64,000 nt of DNA from Paraburkholderia metrosideri (GTDB lineage Bacteria > Pseudomonadota > Gammaproteobacteria > Burkholderiales > Burkholderiaceae). The DNA is taken from the NCBI RefSeq assembly GCF_904848625.1, contig NZ_CAJHCP010000005.1:372001-436000 (forward strand). Reading direction: 5' to 3'. This document shows, piece after piece, positions 42,396 through 51,483 of this stretch (position 1 is its first letter; each line of letters opens with the position of its first letter). The notes beneath the pieces are model-generated. The model did no database searches, was not told the origin of the DNA, and saw only the letters and a list, made by a program, of their open reading frames with translations. Position numbers and translations under genes: made by a program.

Positions 42396-43286
42396 TCAAC
42401 GCGCTTTCAGAAAGTCGACGAATGCGCGCAGCGGCGCGGGCAAATGCCGCCGTCCGGGATAGTAGAGAAACGGTCCCGAAAACGGTTGCCACCAGGGTTC
42501 GAGAATCGGCTCGAGCGCGCCGCTTTCGAGATGCGGCCGCAGCATGTCTTCGAACAGATGGATGATGCCGACGCCCGCGATCGCACAGCTCACCGCCAGA
42601 TCGATGGCTGCGCCCGGACGTACCATCAACGGCCCCGAAGGATTGAGTTGCAGTACTTCGCCGTCGCGTTCGAAAAACCACGTGGGCGTGGCACCGCCCG
42701 CAAATTGCCCACGCAAACACGCATGCGAAAGCAGTTCGCGTGGATGCTCGGGACGTCCGTGCAGGTCGAGATAGGCCGGCGCCGCCGCGGTGGCGAAGCG
42801 TTGTACGCGCGGCCCGATCGGCACCGCGATCATGTCCTGTTCCAGCCGCTCGTCGTAGCGAATACCGGCGTCGCAGCCAATGGACAGCACGTCGACGAAA
42901 CCATCTTCAACCACCACTTCGACGCGGATATCCGGGTAGGCTTTCAGGAATGGCCCGATGACGCCCGGTAATACGATGCGCGCGGCGCTCGACGGCACGT
43001 TCAGTTTGAGCGTGCCGGTCGGTTTGTCGCGGAAGCCGTTGAGAACGTCCAGCGCGGCTTCCATTTCGCCGAAGAGTGGCGTGAGTTTGTCGAGCAGCCG
43101 CTGCCCGGCCTCGGTCGGCGCGACGCTACGCGTGGTGCGGTTCAGCAGGCGCAATTCAAGCCGGGTTTCCAGCCGGCGCACGGCGACGCTCAGACTCGAC
43201 GCGGACACGCCGCTGCTTCGTGCGGCGTCGCGAAAGCCGCCCGCACGGGCGACCGAAACAAAAGCTGCGAGATCGTTCAGTTCCAT
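42396..43286 (-). CDS. LysR-family transcriptional regulator
   Basis: The 296-residue protein has a LysR winged-helix N-terminus (LNDLAAFVSVARAGGFRDAA, then SLSVAVRRLETRLELRLLNRTTRSVAPTEAG) and a substrate-binding effector domain (GTLKLNVPSSAARIVLPGVI). It is divergently arranged with an aldo/keto reductase gene, the usual target layout. The start at 43286 begins MELND; an upstream extension to 43355 is non-conserved. Confidence 0.92.
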   Translation of the reverse strand: MELNDLAAFVSVARAGGFRDAARSSGVSASSLSVAVRRLETRLELRLLNRTTRSVAPTEAGQRLLDKLTPLFGEMEAALDVLNGFRDKPTGTLKLNVPSSAARIVLPGVIGPFLKAYPDIRVEVVVEDGFVDVLSIGCDAGIRYDERLEQDMIAVPIGPRVQRFATAAAPAYLDLHGRPEHPRELLSHACLRGQFAGGATPTWFFERDGEVLQLNPSGPLMVRPGAAIDLAVSCAIAGVGIIHLFEDMLRPHLESGALEPILEPWWQPFSGPFLYYPGRRHLPAPLRAFVDFLKAR

Positions 43287-43337
43287 GGCGATGAGTTGAC
43301 TGTTCACATTTTTAAACAACCCGTACACGTTAGACCG

Positions 43338-43348
43338 GTTTATTAAAC
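43338..43348. promoter_or_regulatory. Palindrome in LysR / aldo-keto reductase divergent region
   Basis: GTTTA-T-TAAAC is a short perfect palindrome between the two divergent starts, within an AT-rich 111-bp gap. It is a plausible LysR binding site, not proven. Confidence 0.4.
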
Positions 43349-43397
43349 AGTGCAATTGCGGCGATACTGTCTTTCAACACTTCTCAAGGAGAGCCTC

Positions 43398-44282
43398 ATG
43401 TCGAACCTCACTTCTCAGCTCACGTTCAAGCTGGCTGGCCGCACGGTGCGGCGCATGGGCTACGGCGCCATGCAACTGGCCGGGCCTGGCGTGTTCGGTC
43501 CGCCGAAAGACCACGACGCCGCTCTCGCGGTGCTGCGCGCAGCGGTGGCGGCGGGTGTGAACCATATCGATACCAGCGACTTTTATGGGCCGCATGTCAC
43601 CAACCAGTTGATCCGCGAAGCGCTTCACCCCTATCCGGACGATCTGGTGATCGTGTCGAAACTCGGCGCGGTCCGCGGCAGCGATGGCGCTTGGTTGTCA
43701 GCGCTGGAGCCGGCAGATCTGGAGCGCGGCGTGCATGACAATCTGCGCAATCTCGGTCTCGACGCGATCGAAATCGTCAACATCCGCTGCATGGGCGACA
43801 TACATACGCCGTCGGAAGGATCGATTGAAAAGCAGGTCACGGCGATGGCCGAGCTTCAGCAGCGCGGGCTCGTCAAGCACATCGGACTGAGCAATGTGAC
43901 CGCGACCCAGATCGCCGAAGCGCGGCGCATCGTGGAAGTGGTCTGCGTGCAGAATCACTACAACCTCGTGCATCGCGACGACGACGCAATGATCGACGAC
44001 CTCGCGGGTAAGGGCATTGCGTACGTACCGTTTTTCCCGTTGGGCGGCTTTACGCCGATCCAGTCTTCGGCGCTGTCGGATCTTGCGCAAACGCTCGGTG
44101 CAACGCCGATGCAGGTGGCGCTCGCATGGCTGTTACATCGCGCACCTAACATTCTGCTGATTCCGGGCACGTCGTCGACCGGGCATCTGCACGAAAACCT
44201 GAAGGCAGCCGAATTGACGTTGAGCGATGACGTGCTGGATCAGTTGAATGCGATTGGCGGCGCGGGCAACGGCAAAGCCTGA
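43398..44282 (+). CDS. Aldo/keto reductase
   Basis: The 294-residue protein is an AKR TIM barrel: MGYGAMQLAGPGVFG, HIDTSDFYGP with catalytic Tyr, YPDDLVIVSKLG with catalytic Lys, and IGLSNVTATQIAEA. NADPH-dependent carbonyl reduction is expected. AAGGAGAG precedes the ATG at 43398. It is controlled most likely by the divergent LysR protein. Substrate unknown. Confidence 0.92.
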   Translation: MSNLTSQLTFKLAGRTVRRMGYGAMQLAGPGVFGPPKDHDAALAVLRAAVAAGVNHIDTSDFYGPHVTNQLIREALHPYPDDLVIVSKLGAVRGSDGAWLSALEPADLERGVHDNLRNLGLDAIEIVNIRCMGDIHTPSEGSIEKQVTAMAELQQRGLVKHIGLSNVTATQIAEARRIVEVVCVQNHYNLVHRDDDAMIDDLAGKGIAYVPFFPLGGFTPIQSSALSDLAQTLGATPMQVALAWLLHRAPNILLIPGTSSTGHLHENLKAAELTLSDDVLDQLNAIGGAGNGKA

Positions 44283-44550
44283 CGGCGCGGACGCGAGGCG
44301 CACCGAATGCCAACCGAATGCCGACTGAATGCGGGCTGAACCTCGCCTGAAGCAGCGGTCCGGCCTCGCGCATTCCGCTATTTCCTGGCGTTAAACGTGG
44401 CGCGCCGGCACTGGGCTTGTCAGCCGGCATCGCCCGATCGCGCCAATCTGCCAGGCGTTCCCGCCATTGCTGCGGGATTCACGTGGCACGATATTGGTCG
44501 CCCGATTGCGAATGGTAAATTCGACTGCGCTCATTCGGGAGGCGATCTCC

Positions 44551-45771
44551 ATGGCGGCGGATTCCAACCAGTCGGGTGGTGCGTTTCCTGCGTTGACCAG
44601 TATCCGGTTCATCGCCGCAATTGCCGTCGTGCTCTCTCACTACTCGGAAAACGGCCTGCTGCCGTTGCCTGCGACGGTGATTAATTTCATCGACGGCGGC
44701 CGTTCCGCCGTATCGCTGTTCTTCGTTCTTTCCGGCTTCATTCTCACGTTCACCTATCGCGACACGCTCACGCACGGTGGCGCGCGGCCGTTTTACGAGG
44801 CACGTATCGCACGGATCTATCCGACGATCCTGCTGGGGCTGCTGCTATGCGTTCCTGTGGTGATCTTTCTGCTGCATGGCAGCCACGCATCGCTGATGCT
44901 GAAGTGGTTCGCGATCCGTGACGACGCGTATCTGGCGCTGACGCTCAGTCTGATCTGCCAGTTGCTGTTGCTCAATGCGTGGTTGCCGTTTTCAGCGATC
45001 AACCAGCCCTGGAATGGGCCTTCGTATAGCGTGTCTTGCGAGGCATTTTTCTATCTGCTGTTTCCGTTTCTTTTACGCCGTCTGACGACCATGAAAGGCG
45101 GCCGGCTCGCGTGGGTTTGTGTTGCATCATGGCTTGTCACCGGTGCGTGGATAGCATTTCTGTTTGCGTATATGCCGGTCTCGCGAAGCGGCGCGATGAT
45201 CTACTCGATGCCGCTCACCCGGCTCGCGGAATTCGTGCTCGGCATTGGCGCGGGCATTGTCTATCTGCGGCTAAAGGCACGGCACGCGTCGCAGCATGTC
45301 AGAGGCACGCTGCTGGTTGTCGGGGCGTTGGCCGCTGGTGTGCTGCTGAGCATATGGCGGCCCATCACGCCCGCTTTCTTTCTCGATGCACCGTGTTTTG
45401 CCTCGCTGATACTCGGTCTCGCGTTGATGGAGCGGCCGGTGCTGGGTGTGTTGAGCTGGCGCCCGCTGGTTCGACTGGGCGAGGCAAGTTACTCGCTATA
45501 CCTCACGCATTTGCCCCTCGCGTTGCTGGCGCTGATGCTCGGATTCGGGCCGTCGAATGGCTGGGTGGTGGTGCTGCTCTGCGTTCTGGTGAGTCTGGTG
45601 AGCTTTCATTTCTATGAAGAGCCGATGCGCCGCCGACTCAGGGCACGCTTCGCAGCGATGCGGCGGCGGATGTCCGCGAACAGCGACACTGTTCTTGATC
45701 TTCAACCCGTTAAAAGCGGCGTGTTCGTTTCCGTTCACACCGACTCCACGATGAATTCCCGCAGCCATTGA
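44551..45771 (+). CDS. Membrane acyltransferase (acyltransferase 3 / OafA-like)
   Basis: The 406-residue protein has about ten membrane segments. The catalytic opening is IRFIAAIAVVLSHYSENG (RxxA..HxxE-like pattern), followed by FFVLSGFILTF, then ARIARIYPTILLG, and a C-terminal SYSLYLTHLPLALLAL. These proteins transfer acetyl groups to sugars of envelope polysaccharides or peptidoglycan. GGGAGGCG precedes the ATG. The last 37 bp overlap the convergent LysR gene. Target polysaccharide unknown. Confidence 0.9.
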   Translation: MAADSNQSGGAFPALTSIRFIAAIAVVLSHYSENGLLPLPATVINFIDGGRSAVSLFFVLSGFILTFTYRDTLTHGGARPFYEARIARIYPTILLGLLLCVPVVIFLLHGSHASLMLKWFAIRDDAYLALTLSLICQLLLLNAWLPFSAINQPWNGPSYSVSCEAFFYLLFPFLLRRLTTMKGGRLAWVCVASWLVTGAWIAFLFAYMPVSRSGAMIYSMPLTRLAEFVLGIGAGIVYLRLKARHASQHVRGTLLVVGALAAGVLLSIWRPITPAFFLDAPCFASLILGLALMERPVLGVLSWRPLVRLGEASYSLYLTHLPLALLALMLGFGPSNGWVVVLLCVLVSLVSFHFYEEPMRRRLRARFAAMRRRMSANSDTVLDLQPVKSGVFVSVHTDSTMNSRSH

Positions 45772-46643
45772 TGCGCCGGATCGCGATGCGAACGCTCATG
45801 CCAGAGCATTGCCATCTCGTAACCGGGCACATCGACTGGCGACTCGACCATGCAGTGCGCGCGGGATCCGCGCACCAGCCGCTCGGGCAGCATGCCAACC
45901 AGGTCGGTGCTTGCCAGCACGGACAGCATGAACAGGAAATGCGGTACGGACAACACCACCTTGCGCGCAAGCCCTGCGCTGGCGAGCACGTCGTCGGTGA
46001 CGCCGACAAAGCCGCCACCATCCGGCGACACGATCACATGTTCGAGCTTGCAGAACTGCGCGAGCGTGGGCCGTCGCTTCAGCCGTGGATGACCGGCGCG
46101 GCCTGCCAGCACATAGCGCTCCGCGAACAGCACACGCCGGCGCAGTCCTTCCGGCGCGCCGTGGCTGGTGTGAAACGCCAGATCGATGTCGCCTTGTTCC
46201 GCCTGTCTGGCGATCCTGGGAGGCGCCGCCTCGACGACGGCGAGACGCGTGCCCGGCGCCACCGGGCGCAGGCCGTTCAGCGTCGGCAGGATGATCGTCG
46301 ATTCGGCGTAATCGCTCGCTGCGACGCGCCACGTGTGAGCCGCAACGGCTGGGTCGAAAGCACTGGCCGGCGCAACCGCGCGCTGGAGCGCCTGCAGCGC
46401 TTCCCGCAACGGCTCACGCAGCGCCTCGGCCCGTGCGGTGGGCCGCATGCCGCGCGGGCCCGGCAATAGCAACGGATCGTCGAATACATCGCGAAGTTTC
46501 GCCAGATGCACGCTGACCGATGGCTGCGAGAAGTTCAGCCGTTCGGCGGCGCGCGTCACGTTGTGCTCGGACAGCAGCACGTCGAGCGTAACCAGCAGAT
46601 TGAGGTCCAGGCTTCTGAGATTAACCAATCTAATACCTGACAT
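45735..46643 (-). CDS. LysR-family transcriptional regulator
   Basis: The 302-residue LysR protein has an HTH (LLVTLDVLLSEHNVTRAAERLNFSQPSVSVHLAKLRDVF) of the NodD-like/NahR branch, in which SLDLNLLVTLD is characteristic, and an effector domain around LAFHTSHGAPEGLRRRVLFAE. It is divergent from the flavodoxin-fold quinone reductase gene, with a palindrome overlapping its own start codon. Confidence 0.92.
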   Translation of the reverse strand: MSGIRLVNLRSLDLNLLVTLDVLLSEHNVTRAAERLNFSQPSVSVHLAKLRDVFDDPLLLPGPRGMRPTARAEALREPLREALQALQRAVAPASAFDPAVAAHTWRVAASDYAESTIILPTLNGLRPVAPGTRLAVVEAAPPRIARQAEQGDIDLAFHTSHGAPEGLRRRVLFAERYVLAGRAGHPRLKRRPTLAQFCKLEHVIVSPDGGGFVGVTDDVLASAGLARKVVLSVPHFLFMLSVLASTDLVGMLPERLVRGSRAHCMVESPVDVPGYEMAMLWHERSHRDPAHQWLREFIVESV

Positions 46644-46665
46644 ATTGGGAATTCATTTCCAATAT
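46642..46665. promoter_or_regulatory. Palindromic LysR-type operator overlapping the regulator's own start
   Basis: ATATTGG-N10-CCAATAT is a perfect inverted repeat with ATTGG/CCAAT arms typical of LysR boxes. It includes the first bases of the regulator's ATG, and it lies 67 bp from the divergent reductase gene. Confidence 0.65.
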
Positions 46666-46731
46666 ACCTGAGACGGGCCTATCGTAGGTTCATCAATCAC
46701 GAACCCACGAACACTCTCCCAAGGCCCGATC

Positions 46732-47508
46732 ATGAAAGTTCTTCTCGTCTATGCGCATCCCGAACCGAAATCGTTGAACGGATCCCTCAGGGACTTTACG
46801 GTCAAGCGTCTCGAACAGGCGGGACATGTCGTTCAGGTATCCGATCTGTACGCGATGAAATGGAAAGCGTCGCTCGACGCAGATGACAGTCGCGAAAGAC
46901 TTTCCGCCGAGCGTTTCTATCCGTCCCGTGAATCGAAGCATGCATTGGAAAAGGGCGTGCAGAGCGAGGACATTGCTCGCGAGCAGGACAAGCTCATGTG
47001 GGCGGACGCAGTGATCCTGCAATTTCCGATGTGGTGGTTCTCGATGCCGGCCATTCTCAAAGGCTGGGTGGAGCGGGTTTATGCGTACGGCTTCGCGTAC
47101 GGCGTAGGCGAGCACTCCGACGCGCGCTGGGGCGAACGCTATGGCGAGGGCAAGTTCGCCGGCAAGCGGGCGATGCTGATCGTTACGACAGGTGGCTGGG
47201 AATCGCACTACAGCGCGCGTGGCATCAATGGTCCGATGGATGACGTATTGTTCCCGATCCAGCACGGCATTCTTTATTACCCGGGCTTCGACGTGGTGCC
47301 TCCATTCGTGGTCTACCGGACCAGCAAGATCGACGAAACGAACTATGCGCAGGTTCGCGATGCATTAGGGCAGCGTCTGGATGACTTGTGGACGACTGCG
47401 CCGATACCCTTCCGGCAGCAGAATGGCGGCGCGTACGCGATTCCGCAGCTCACATTGCGGGACGAGTTCGCGCCAGAGCAGGTGGGATTTGCAGCGCACA
47501 TTGAATAG
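46732..47508 (+). CDS. NAD(P)H-quinone oxidoreductase, flavodoxin-fold (NQO1/KefF-like)
   Basis: The 258-residue protein has the flavodoxin-like opening VLLVYAHPEPKSLNGSLRDF, ILQFPMWWFSMPAILKGWVERV (FMN/FAD-binding region, about 97-118) and TTGGWESHYSARG. It fits the NQO1/MdaB/KefF family, which performs two-electron reduction of quinones or nitro compounds. It is divergent from a LysR gene, which probably senses quinone-like or electrophilic stress. Confidence 0.92.
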   Translation: MKVLLVYAHPEPKSLNGSLRDFTVKRLEQAGHVVQVSDLYAMKWKASLDADDSRERLSAERFYPSRESKHALEKGVQSEDIAREQDKLMWADAVILQFPMWWFSMPAILKGWVERVYAYGFAYGVGEHSDARWGERYGEGKFAGKRAMLIVTTGGWESHYSARGINGPMDDVLFPIQHGILYYPGFDVVPPFVVYRTSKIDETNYAQVRDALGQRLDDLWTTAPIPFRQQNGGAYAIPQLTLRDEFAPEQVGFAAHIE

Positions 47509-47765
47509 GCTGTGTGGCGTGCCGGTTACGCTTTTGTTAACACGCGCGCTAGTGCCAAGGTGCCGGCGCGGTGAGATAGAACCGGCCTGGTGCTGCGCTA
47601 AAGCCGCGCACGGCCTTTCCGTTACTTACGCCGGCACCAGATTGACGGGATCGTAGGGTTCGCTGAAATTTGGTTGTAAGTCGCCATTGCTAGAGTCGTC
47701 GGCAGATATTTGCCGCTGCATGCCGGATCGAGTTATTCGGACGCCTACCAAGGAGAGCGACAACC

Positions 47766-48617
47766 ATGAATCCAGCTCGTGCGTTCTGGTTCATTCTGCT
47801 GCTGCTCGTCACATCGCCCGCGTGGGCCTTTCACTCGGAAGTCGTTACCATTCCGAGCGCCGCGATGCATCAGTCGTTCGAGGCGACCGTAGTGGTGCCC
47901 GATCAATATGGGCACGGTAAAGCCACCGATCGTTTCCCGGTTGTCTATCTGCTGCACGGCTCGGGTGGCGATTACACCGACTGGACTGCGAATTCGCACA
48001 TCGGCAAGCTGGCCGACCGTTATCACGTGATCCTCGTGATGCCCGACGGCGGTCACGAAAGCTGGTATATCGACAGCCCGATCAACCCGCAAAGCCTTTA
48101 CGAAACCTATGTCGGCACCGAAGTGGTGGCGTTTATCGACGGCCATTTCCGCACGATTGCGACGAAGCAGGCGCGCGCGATTACCGGCCTGAGCATGGGC
48201 GGATTCGGCGCGCTGCATATTGCGCTAGGCCGTCCGGATGAGTTCGGCGCGGCAGGGAGTATCAGCGGCGCGGTGGATCCGCGTGGCTGCGAGGACGAGC
48301 CGGGCATCGACCAGGTTTTCGGCGACCCGGCGAGTCATGCGGATTTCTGGAACAACGCAGCGATCGTCGAGAATGCGCGCAGTTTCAGCGGCGCGCATAT
48401 TGCGCTGACCATCGATTGCGGCGTGAACGACTCGCTGGTTCAGTCGAACCGGACCTTGCACGAACGGCTCATTGAACTGGGCGTGCCGCATGATTATGCC
48501 GAGCGGCCCGGCGGTCACACGTGGAAATACTGGTCCAATGCGGTGCAGTATCAGGTGCTGTTTTTTGCCAGCGCGTTCAGGCGCGCGGCGAGGGATGCGG
48601 GAAGCGCGACAACCTGA
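47766..48617 (+). CDS. Secreted alpha/beta-hydrolase esterase (esterase D/S-formylglutathione hydrolase-like fold)
   Basis: The 283-residue protein has a signal peptide (RAFWFILLLLVTSPAWA) and an alpha/beta-hydrolase catalytic core: VVYLLHGSGGDYTDW oxyanion loop, nucleophile Ser143 in GLSMGG, and late catalytic His in GGHTWKYW. It resembles the putative esterase/antigen 85-like family. The export signal distinguishes it from cytosolic formylglutathione hydrolases. Likely substrate: an ester in the periplasm or outside the cell. AAGGAGAG precedes the ATG. Confidence 0.9.
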   Translation: MNPARAFWFILLLLVTSPAWAFHSEVVTIPSAAMHQSFEATVVVPDQYGHGKATDRFPVVYLLHGSGGDYTDWTANSHIGKLADRYHVILVMPDGGHESWYIDSPINPQSLYETYVGTEVVAFIDGHFRTIATKQARAITGLSMGGFGALHIALGRPDEFGAAGSISGAVDPRGCEDEPGIDQVFGDPASHADFWNNAAIVENARSFSGAHIALTIDCGVNDSLVQSNRTLHERLIELGVPHDYAERPGGHTWKYWSNAVQYQVLFFASAFRRAARDAGSATT

Positions 48618-48650
48618 TTGCAGTGATCCGGGCGCCGCTCGGCGCGCGAA

Positions 48651-49943
48651 TCAGTCAATGCCGTGAAACACCGCGTCATCAGGACCGAGATACACGGGCG
48701 GACGCCATGCGGCGTCGCGCATCGAATGCTGAACCAGCTTTTCGACACCCAGCAGCACTGCGAAAATCGCCATCCGCACCGGGATACCGTTATCGGTCTG
48801 ACGGAAAATCGCGAGGCGCGAATCGTGGTTCAGGTCCACGCTTAGATCGTTCGCGCCCGGCCGGCTGTCGCGCGGCAGCGGGTGCATGATCAGCGTGTCC
48901 GCGCCGCACACGCTGTCCATCAGCGCCTGATTGATCTGGAAATCCGGCGTGTAGCCTTCGAACGACTCATCAGTGAAGCGCTCTTTCTGGATGCGGGTTG
49001 CGTACACCACATCGGCGCCGCGCAGCCCGGTGGTCAGGTCGTGCGTCTGCTCGATCACGTGACCGTTACGCGAAATCTGCTCGATGATGTAAGCGGGCAT
49101 TTCGAGCATCGGCGGTGAAATCAGCGTGAATTTAATGCCGCGGTATAGCGCCAGCAGTTTCACCAGCGAATGCACGGTACGCCCGTATTTCAGATCGCCG
49201 ACCAGCGCGATATGCGCACCGTCGACAATCTTGCCCAGCCGCGAAAATTCACGCTGGATCGTATACAGGTCGAGCAACGCCTGGCTCGGATGTTCGCCGG
49301 GACCGTCGCCGCCGTTGATTACCGGCACGTTGGTCGCCCGCGCGAATTCGGCCACCGAACCCTGGTCGGGGTGGCGGATCACCAGTGCGTCGACGTAGCC
49401 GCTCATCACGCGGCTCGTGTCGTAAATCGACTCGCCTTTGGCCATCGACGAAAAGGTGAAACCGGTGGTGTCGCATACCGAGCCGCCCAGCCGGCAGAAC
49501 GCCGCGCCGAAGCTCACGCGGGTTCGCGTGCTGGCTTCGAAAAACAGATTGCCGAGTACCGCGCCTTCCAGCACGCGCGAGATTTTGCGGCGCCGCGCGA
49601 TGGGTTGCATGATGTCGGCCACCCGGAACAGGGCTTCGACGGAGTCGCGCGAGAACTGATCCACCGACAGCAATTGCGGCTTGCCTTCGAACAGCATCTG
49701 GCTGGCCAGCGACTGTGAGTCTACGCTTTGCGTATATTTGTCGGCTGTTTCGCCGTGAACCACGATTTCCGACACGAAGCGCTCGACGATCTCCGGCATG
49801 GCCCGCGATTCCTGCGAGTCGTCCGGCAGCAGCCATGTGTCCAAAGCCCGACGGGATACGCCGATACGGCTTGCAAACGTGTCGCGTGTCATGTTCAGGC
49901 GACGCATTGCATCGCGCAGGAAGGCTTGTTGTGGGACGTTCAT
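48651..49943 (-). CDS. Aspartate/ornithine carbamoyltransferase-like protein with N-terminal HTH
   Basis: The 430-residue protein has a full ATCase-type catalytic chain from about residue 90: carbamoyl-phosphate loop STRTR (138-142), GDGPGEHPSQALLDLYTI, VGDLKYGRTVHSLVKLL and HPLPRDSRPG. The first 60-65 residues are extra relative to a 310-residue PyrB. They look like a Xre-type helix-turn-helix (LRDAMRRLNMTRDTFASRIGVSRRALDTWL, about 9-38). A palindrome lies 34 bp upstream of the start, so autoregulation is plausible. It could be pyrimidine-biosynthetic PyrB or a related transferase. AGGTG precedes the ATG. Confidence 0.88.
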   Translation of the reverse strand: MNVPQQAFLRDAMRRLNMTRDTFASRIGVSRRALDTWLLPDDSQESRAMPEIVERFVSEIVVHGETADKYTQSVDSQSLASQMLFEGKPQLLSVDQFSRDSVEALFRVADIMQPIARRRKISRVLEGAVLGNLFFEASTRTRVSFGAAFCRLGGSVCDTTGFTFSSMAKGESIYDTSRVMSGYVDALVIRHPDQGSVAEFARATNVPVINGGDGPGEHPSQALLDLYTIQREFSRLGKIVDGAHIALVGDLKYGRTVHSLVKLLALYRGIKFTLISPPMLEMPAYIIEQISRNGHVIEQTHDLTTGLRGADVVYATRIQKERFTDESFEGYTPDFQINQALMDSVCGADTLIMHPLPRDSRPGANDLSVDLNHDSRLAIFRQTDNGIPVRMAIFAVLLGVEKLVQHSMRDAAWRPPVYLGPDDAVFHGID

Positions 49944-49976
49944 GAGAGCACCTGTCGAGGAGAAAGTCGGCGGTAG

Positions 49977-49995
49977 ATATACGCGATGCGTATAT
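49977..49995. promoter_or_regulatory. Palindrome upstream of HTH-carbamoyltransferase
   Basis: ATATACGC-N3-GCGTATAT is a perfect 8-bp inverted repeat, 34 bp upstream of the ATG at 49943. It has the size expected for an Xre-type dimer site. Confidence 0.6.
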
Positions 49996-50235
49996 TAGTT
50001 CGCCTGACGTAGAAGTCAAGCGCTTTTCGAGATGCGCTTTGCCGGACTGCGCCCAGGCCGGTTACACTGCGTGTCATGCACTTTGGCCTCATGTTCCGAC
50101 CCCGTCAGTCGACCCTCGCAGCCTCGTTCGCTATCGCGAACGCCGCAGTTGCGCGCGCGCGCCAGTCGAACGCTGGGACCGATTCGAACCTCAGCGCCAA
50201 AGCCAAAAAACAGCCGCTCATCTGACCGGAGCAAG

Positions 50236-50264
50236 CTGTTCCGTCAGATGATGCGACGGAACAG
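50236..50264. promoter_or_regulatory. Inverted repeat upstream of the DapA-like gene (in gap 49944-50352)
   Basis: CTGTTCCGTC-N9-GACGGAACAG is a perfect 10-bp inverted repeat 89 bp before the DapA-family start. No T-tract follows, so it looks like an operator or leader hairpin. The rest of the 409-bp gap has no supported gene. Confidence 0.5.
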
Positions 50265-50352
50265 AACGGTCACCGCCCGCTAGCGGCATCGCCAGTTTTT
50301 CCTCCTTCGCACCGTTTGACGGAATCGATACGGTCGTCATCGAGGAAAAAAC

Positions 50353-51219
50353 ATGTCTGAATTTTCTGGAATCTGGGTTCCCCTCATCACGCCGTTTGCG
50401 AATGGCGCGGTCGATTACTCCGCGTTGCGCGGACTCGTGCGCCGCTATGCCGACGCGGGTATTGCCGGACTGGTGGCGCTCGGCACGACCGGCGAACCCG
50501 CCGCGCTCGACGCAGCCGAACAGGACGCCGTGCTGGCGACGATTCTGGACGAGGCGCAGCGCACCGGTCGCACCACGCCGCTACCGGTGATGGTCGGCGT
50601 ATCGGGCAATCACACGGCGAGCATGCGCGAGCGGATCGAGCAACTGAATCCGTTGCCGATTGCAGGCGTGCTGATCGCAGCGCCGTATTACATCCGGCCG
50701 TCGCAGGCGGGCATCGTCGGTCATTTCAGCGCGCTGGCCGATGCAAGCGAGAAGCCCGTCGTGCTCTATGACATTCCTTACCGCACCGGCGTGCGGCTTG
50801 AACTCGACACGTTGCTGACCCTTGCCGCGCATCCGCGAATCCGGGCGGTGAAGGACTGTTCCGGTTCGCTCGACACCACGCTTGCGCTGATCCGCGACGC
50901 TCGTCTGCAGGTGCTCGCGGGAGAGGACATCGCGATCTTCAACACATTGTGTCTGGGCGGGAGCGGGGCGATTGCGGCGTCCGCGCATGTGCGGCCCGAG
51001 CAGTTTGTCGCGCTCTATCGCGCGTTGTCCGAGGGGCGGCTCGATGAAGGACGGCGCATTTTTCACGCGCTCACGCCGATGATCCAGCTGGCATTCGCCG
51101 AACCGAATCCGGCGCCGGTGAAAGCGCTGCTGGCCGCGCAAGGATTGATCCGCGACGAACTGCGCATGCCGATGACCCGAGCCAGCGATGCGCTGATCGA
51201 GCGGCTCAATGCGTTGTAA
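50353..51219 (+). CDS. Dihydrodipicolinate synthase (DapA) family protein
   Basis: The 288-residue TIM barrel has GTTGE (44-48), a catalytic Tyr139 in VLYDIPYRTG, Arg144, and Schiff-base Lys167 in VKDCSG. These residues match DapA, which condenses pyruvate with aspartate semialdehyde. Many paralogues in Burkholderiaceae act on other aldehydes or hydroxy-acids, and no lysine genes are near, so the symbol is left empty. Confidence 0.9.
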   Translation: MSEFSGIWVPLITPFANGAVDYSALRGLVRRYADAGIAGLVALGTTGEPAALDAAEQDAVLATILDEAQRTGRTTPLPVMVGVSGNHTASMRERIEQLNPLPIAGVLIAAPYYIRPSQAGIVGHFSALADASEKPVVLYDIPYRTGVRLELDTLLTLAAHPRIRAVKDCSGSLDTTLALIRDARLQVLAGEDIAIFNTLCLGGSGAIAASAHVRPEQFVALYRALSEGRLDEGRRIFHALTPMIQLAFAEPNPAPVKALLAAQGLIRDELRMPMTRASDALIERLNAL

Positions 51220-51483
51220 GGGCATCTTCGTATTTGAGATGAAGCTTCGGAGGGCCAGGTAATAATCGACGCCCTTTGTCACTCAATGAGACCGGTCTGT
51301 ATCCGGTCGACGCCGCATGCAGTCAGTCCCGTTCTCCGATTCTTTGTCCGGTTGTCTCGCGCTTCGTCAGTCTTGCTGGCTGTGCGCGCCAGTTACGCCG
51401 AGTGTCCAGTCGCCCTGTGGCAGATGCTGCCGCGCGCATACGTTGTTTCGTGCCGCGCGCCGGTCGCGAACCGGGGGGCGCTG

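Noticed and set aside
47559..47638. Distant inverted repeat GGTGCCGGCG ... CGCCGGCACC
   Set aside because: The arms are 60 bp apart in GC-rich DNA without a T-tract; chance pairing is likely.
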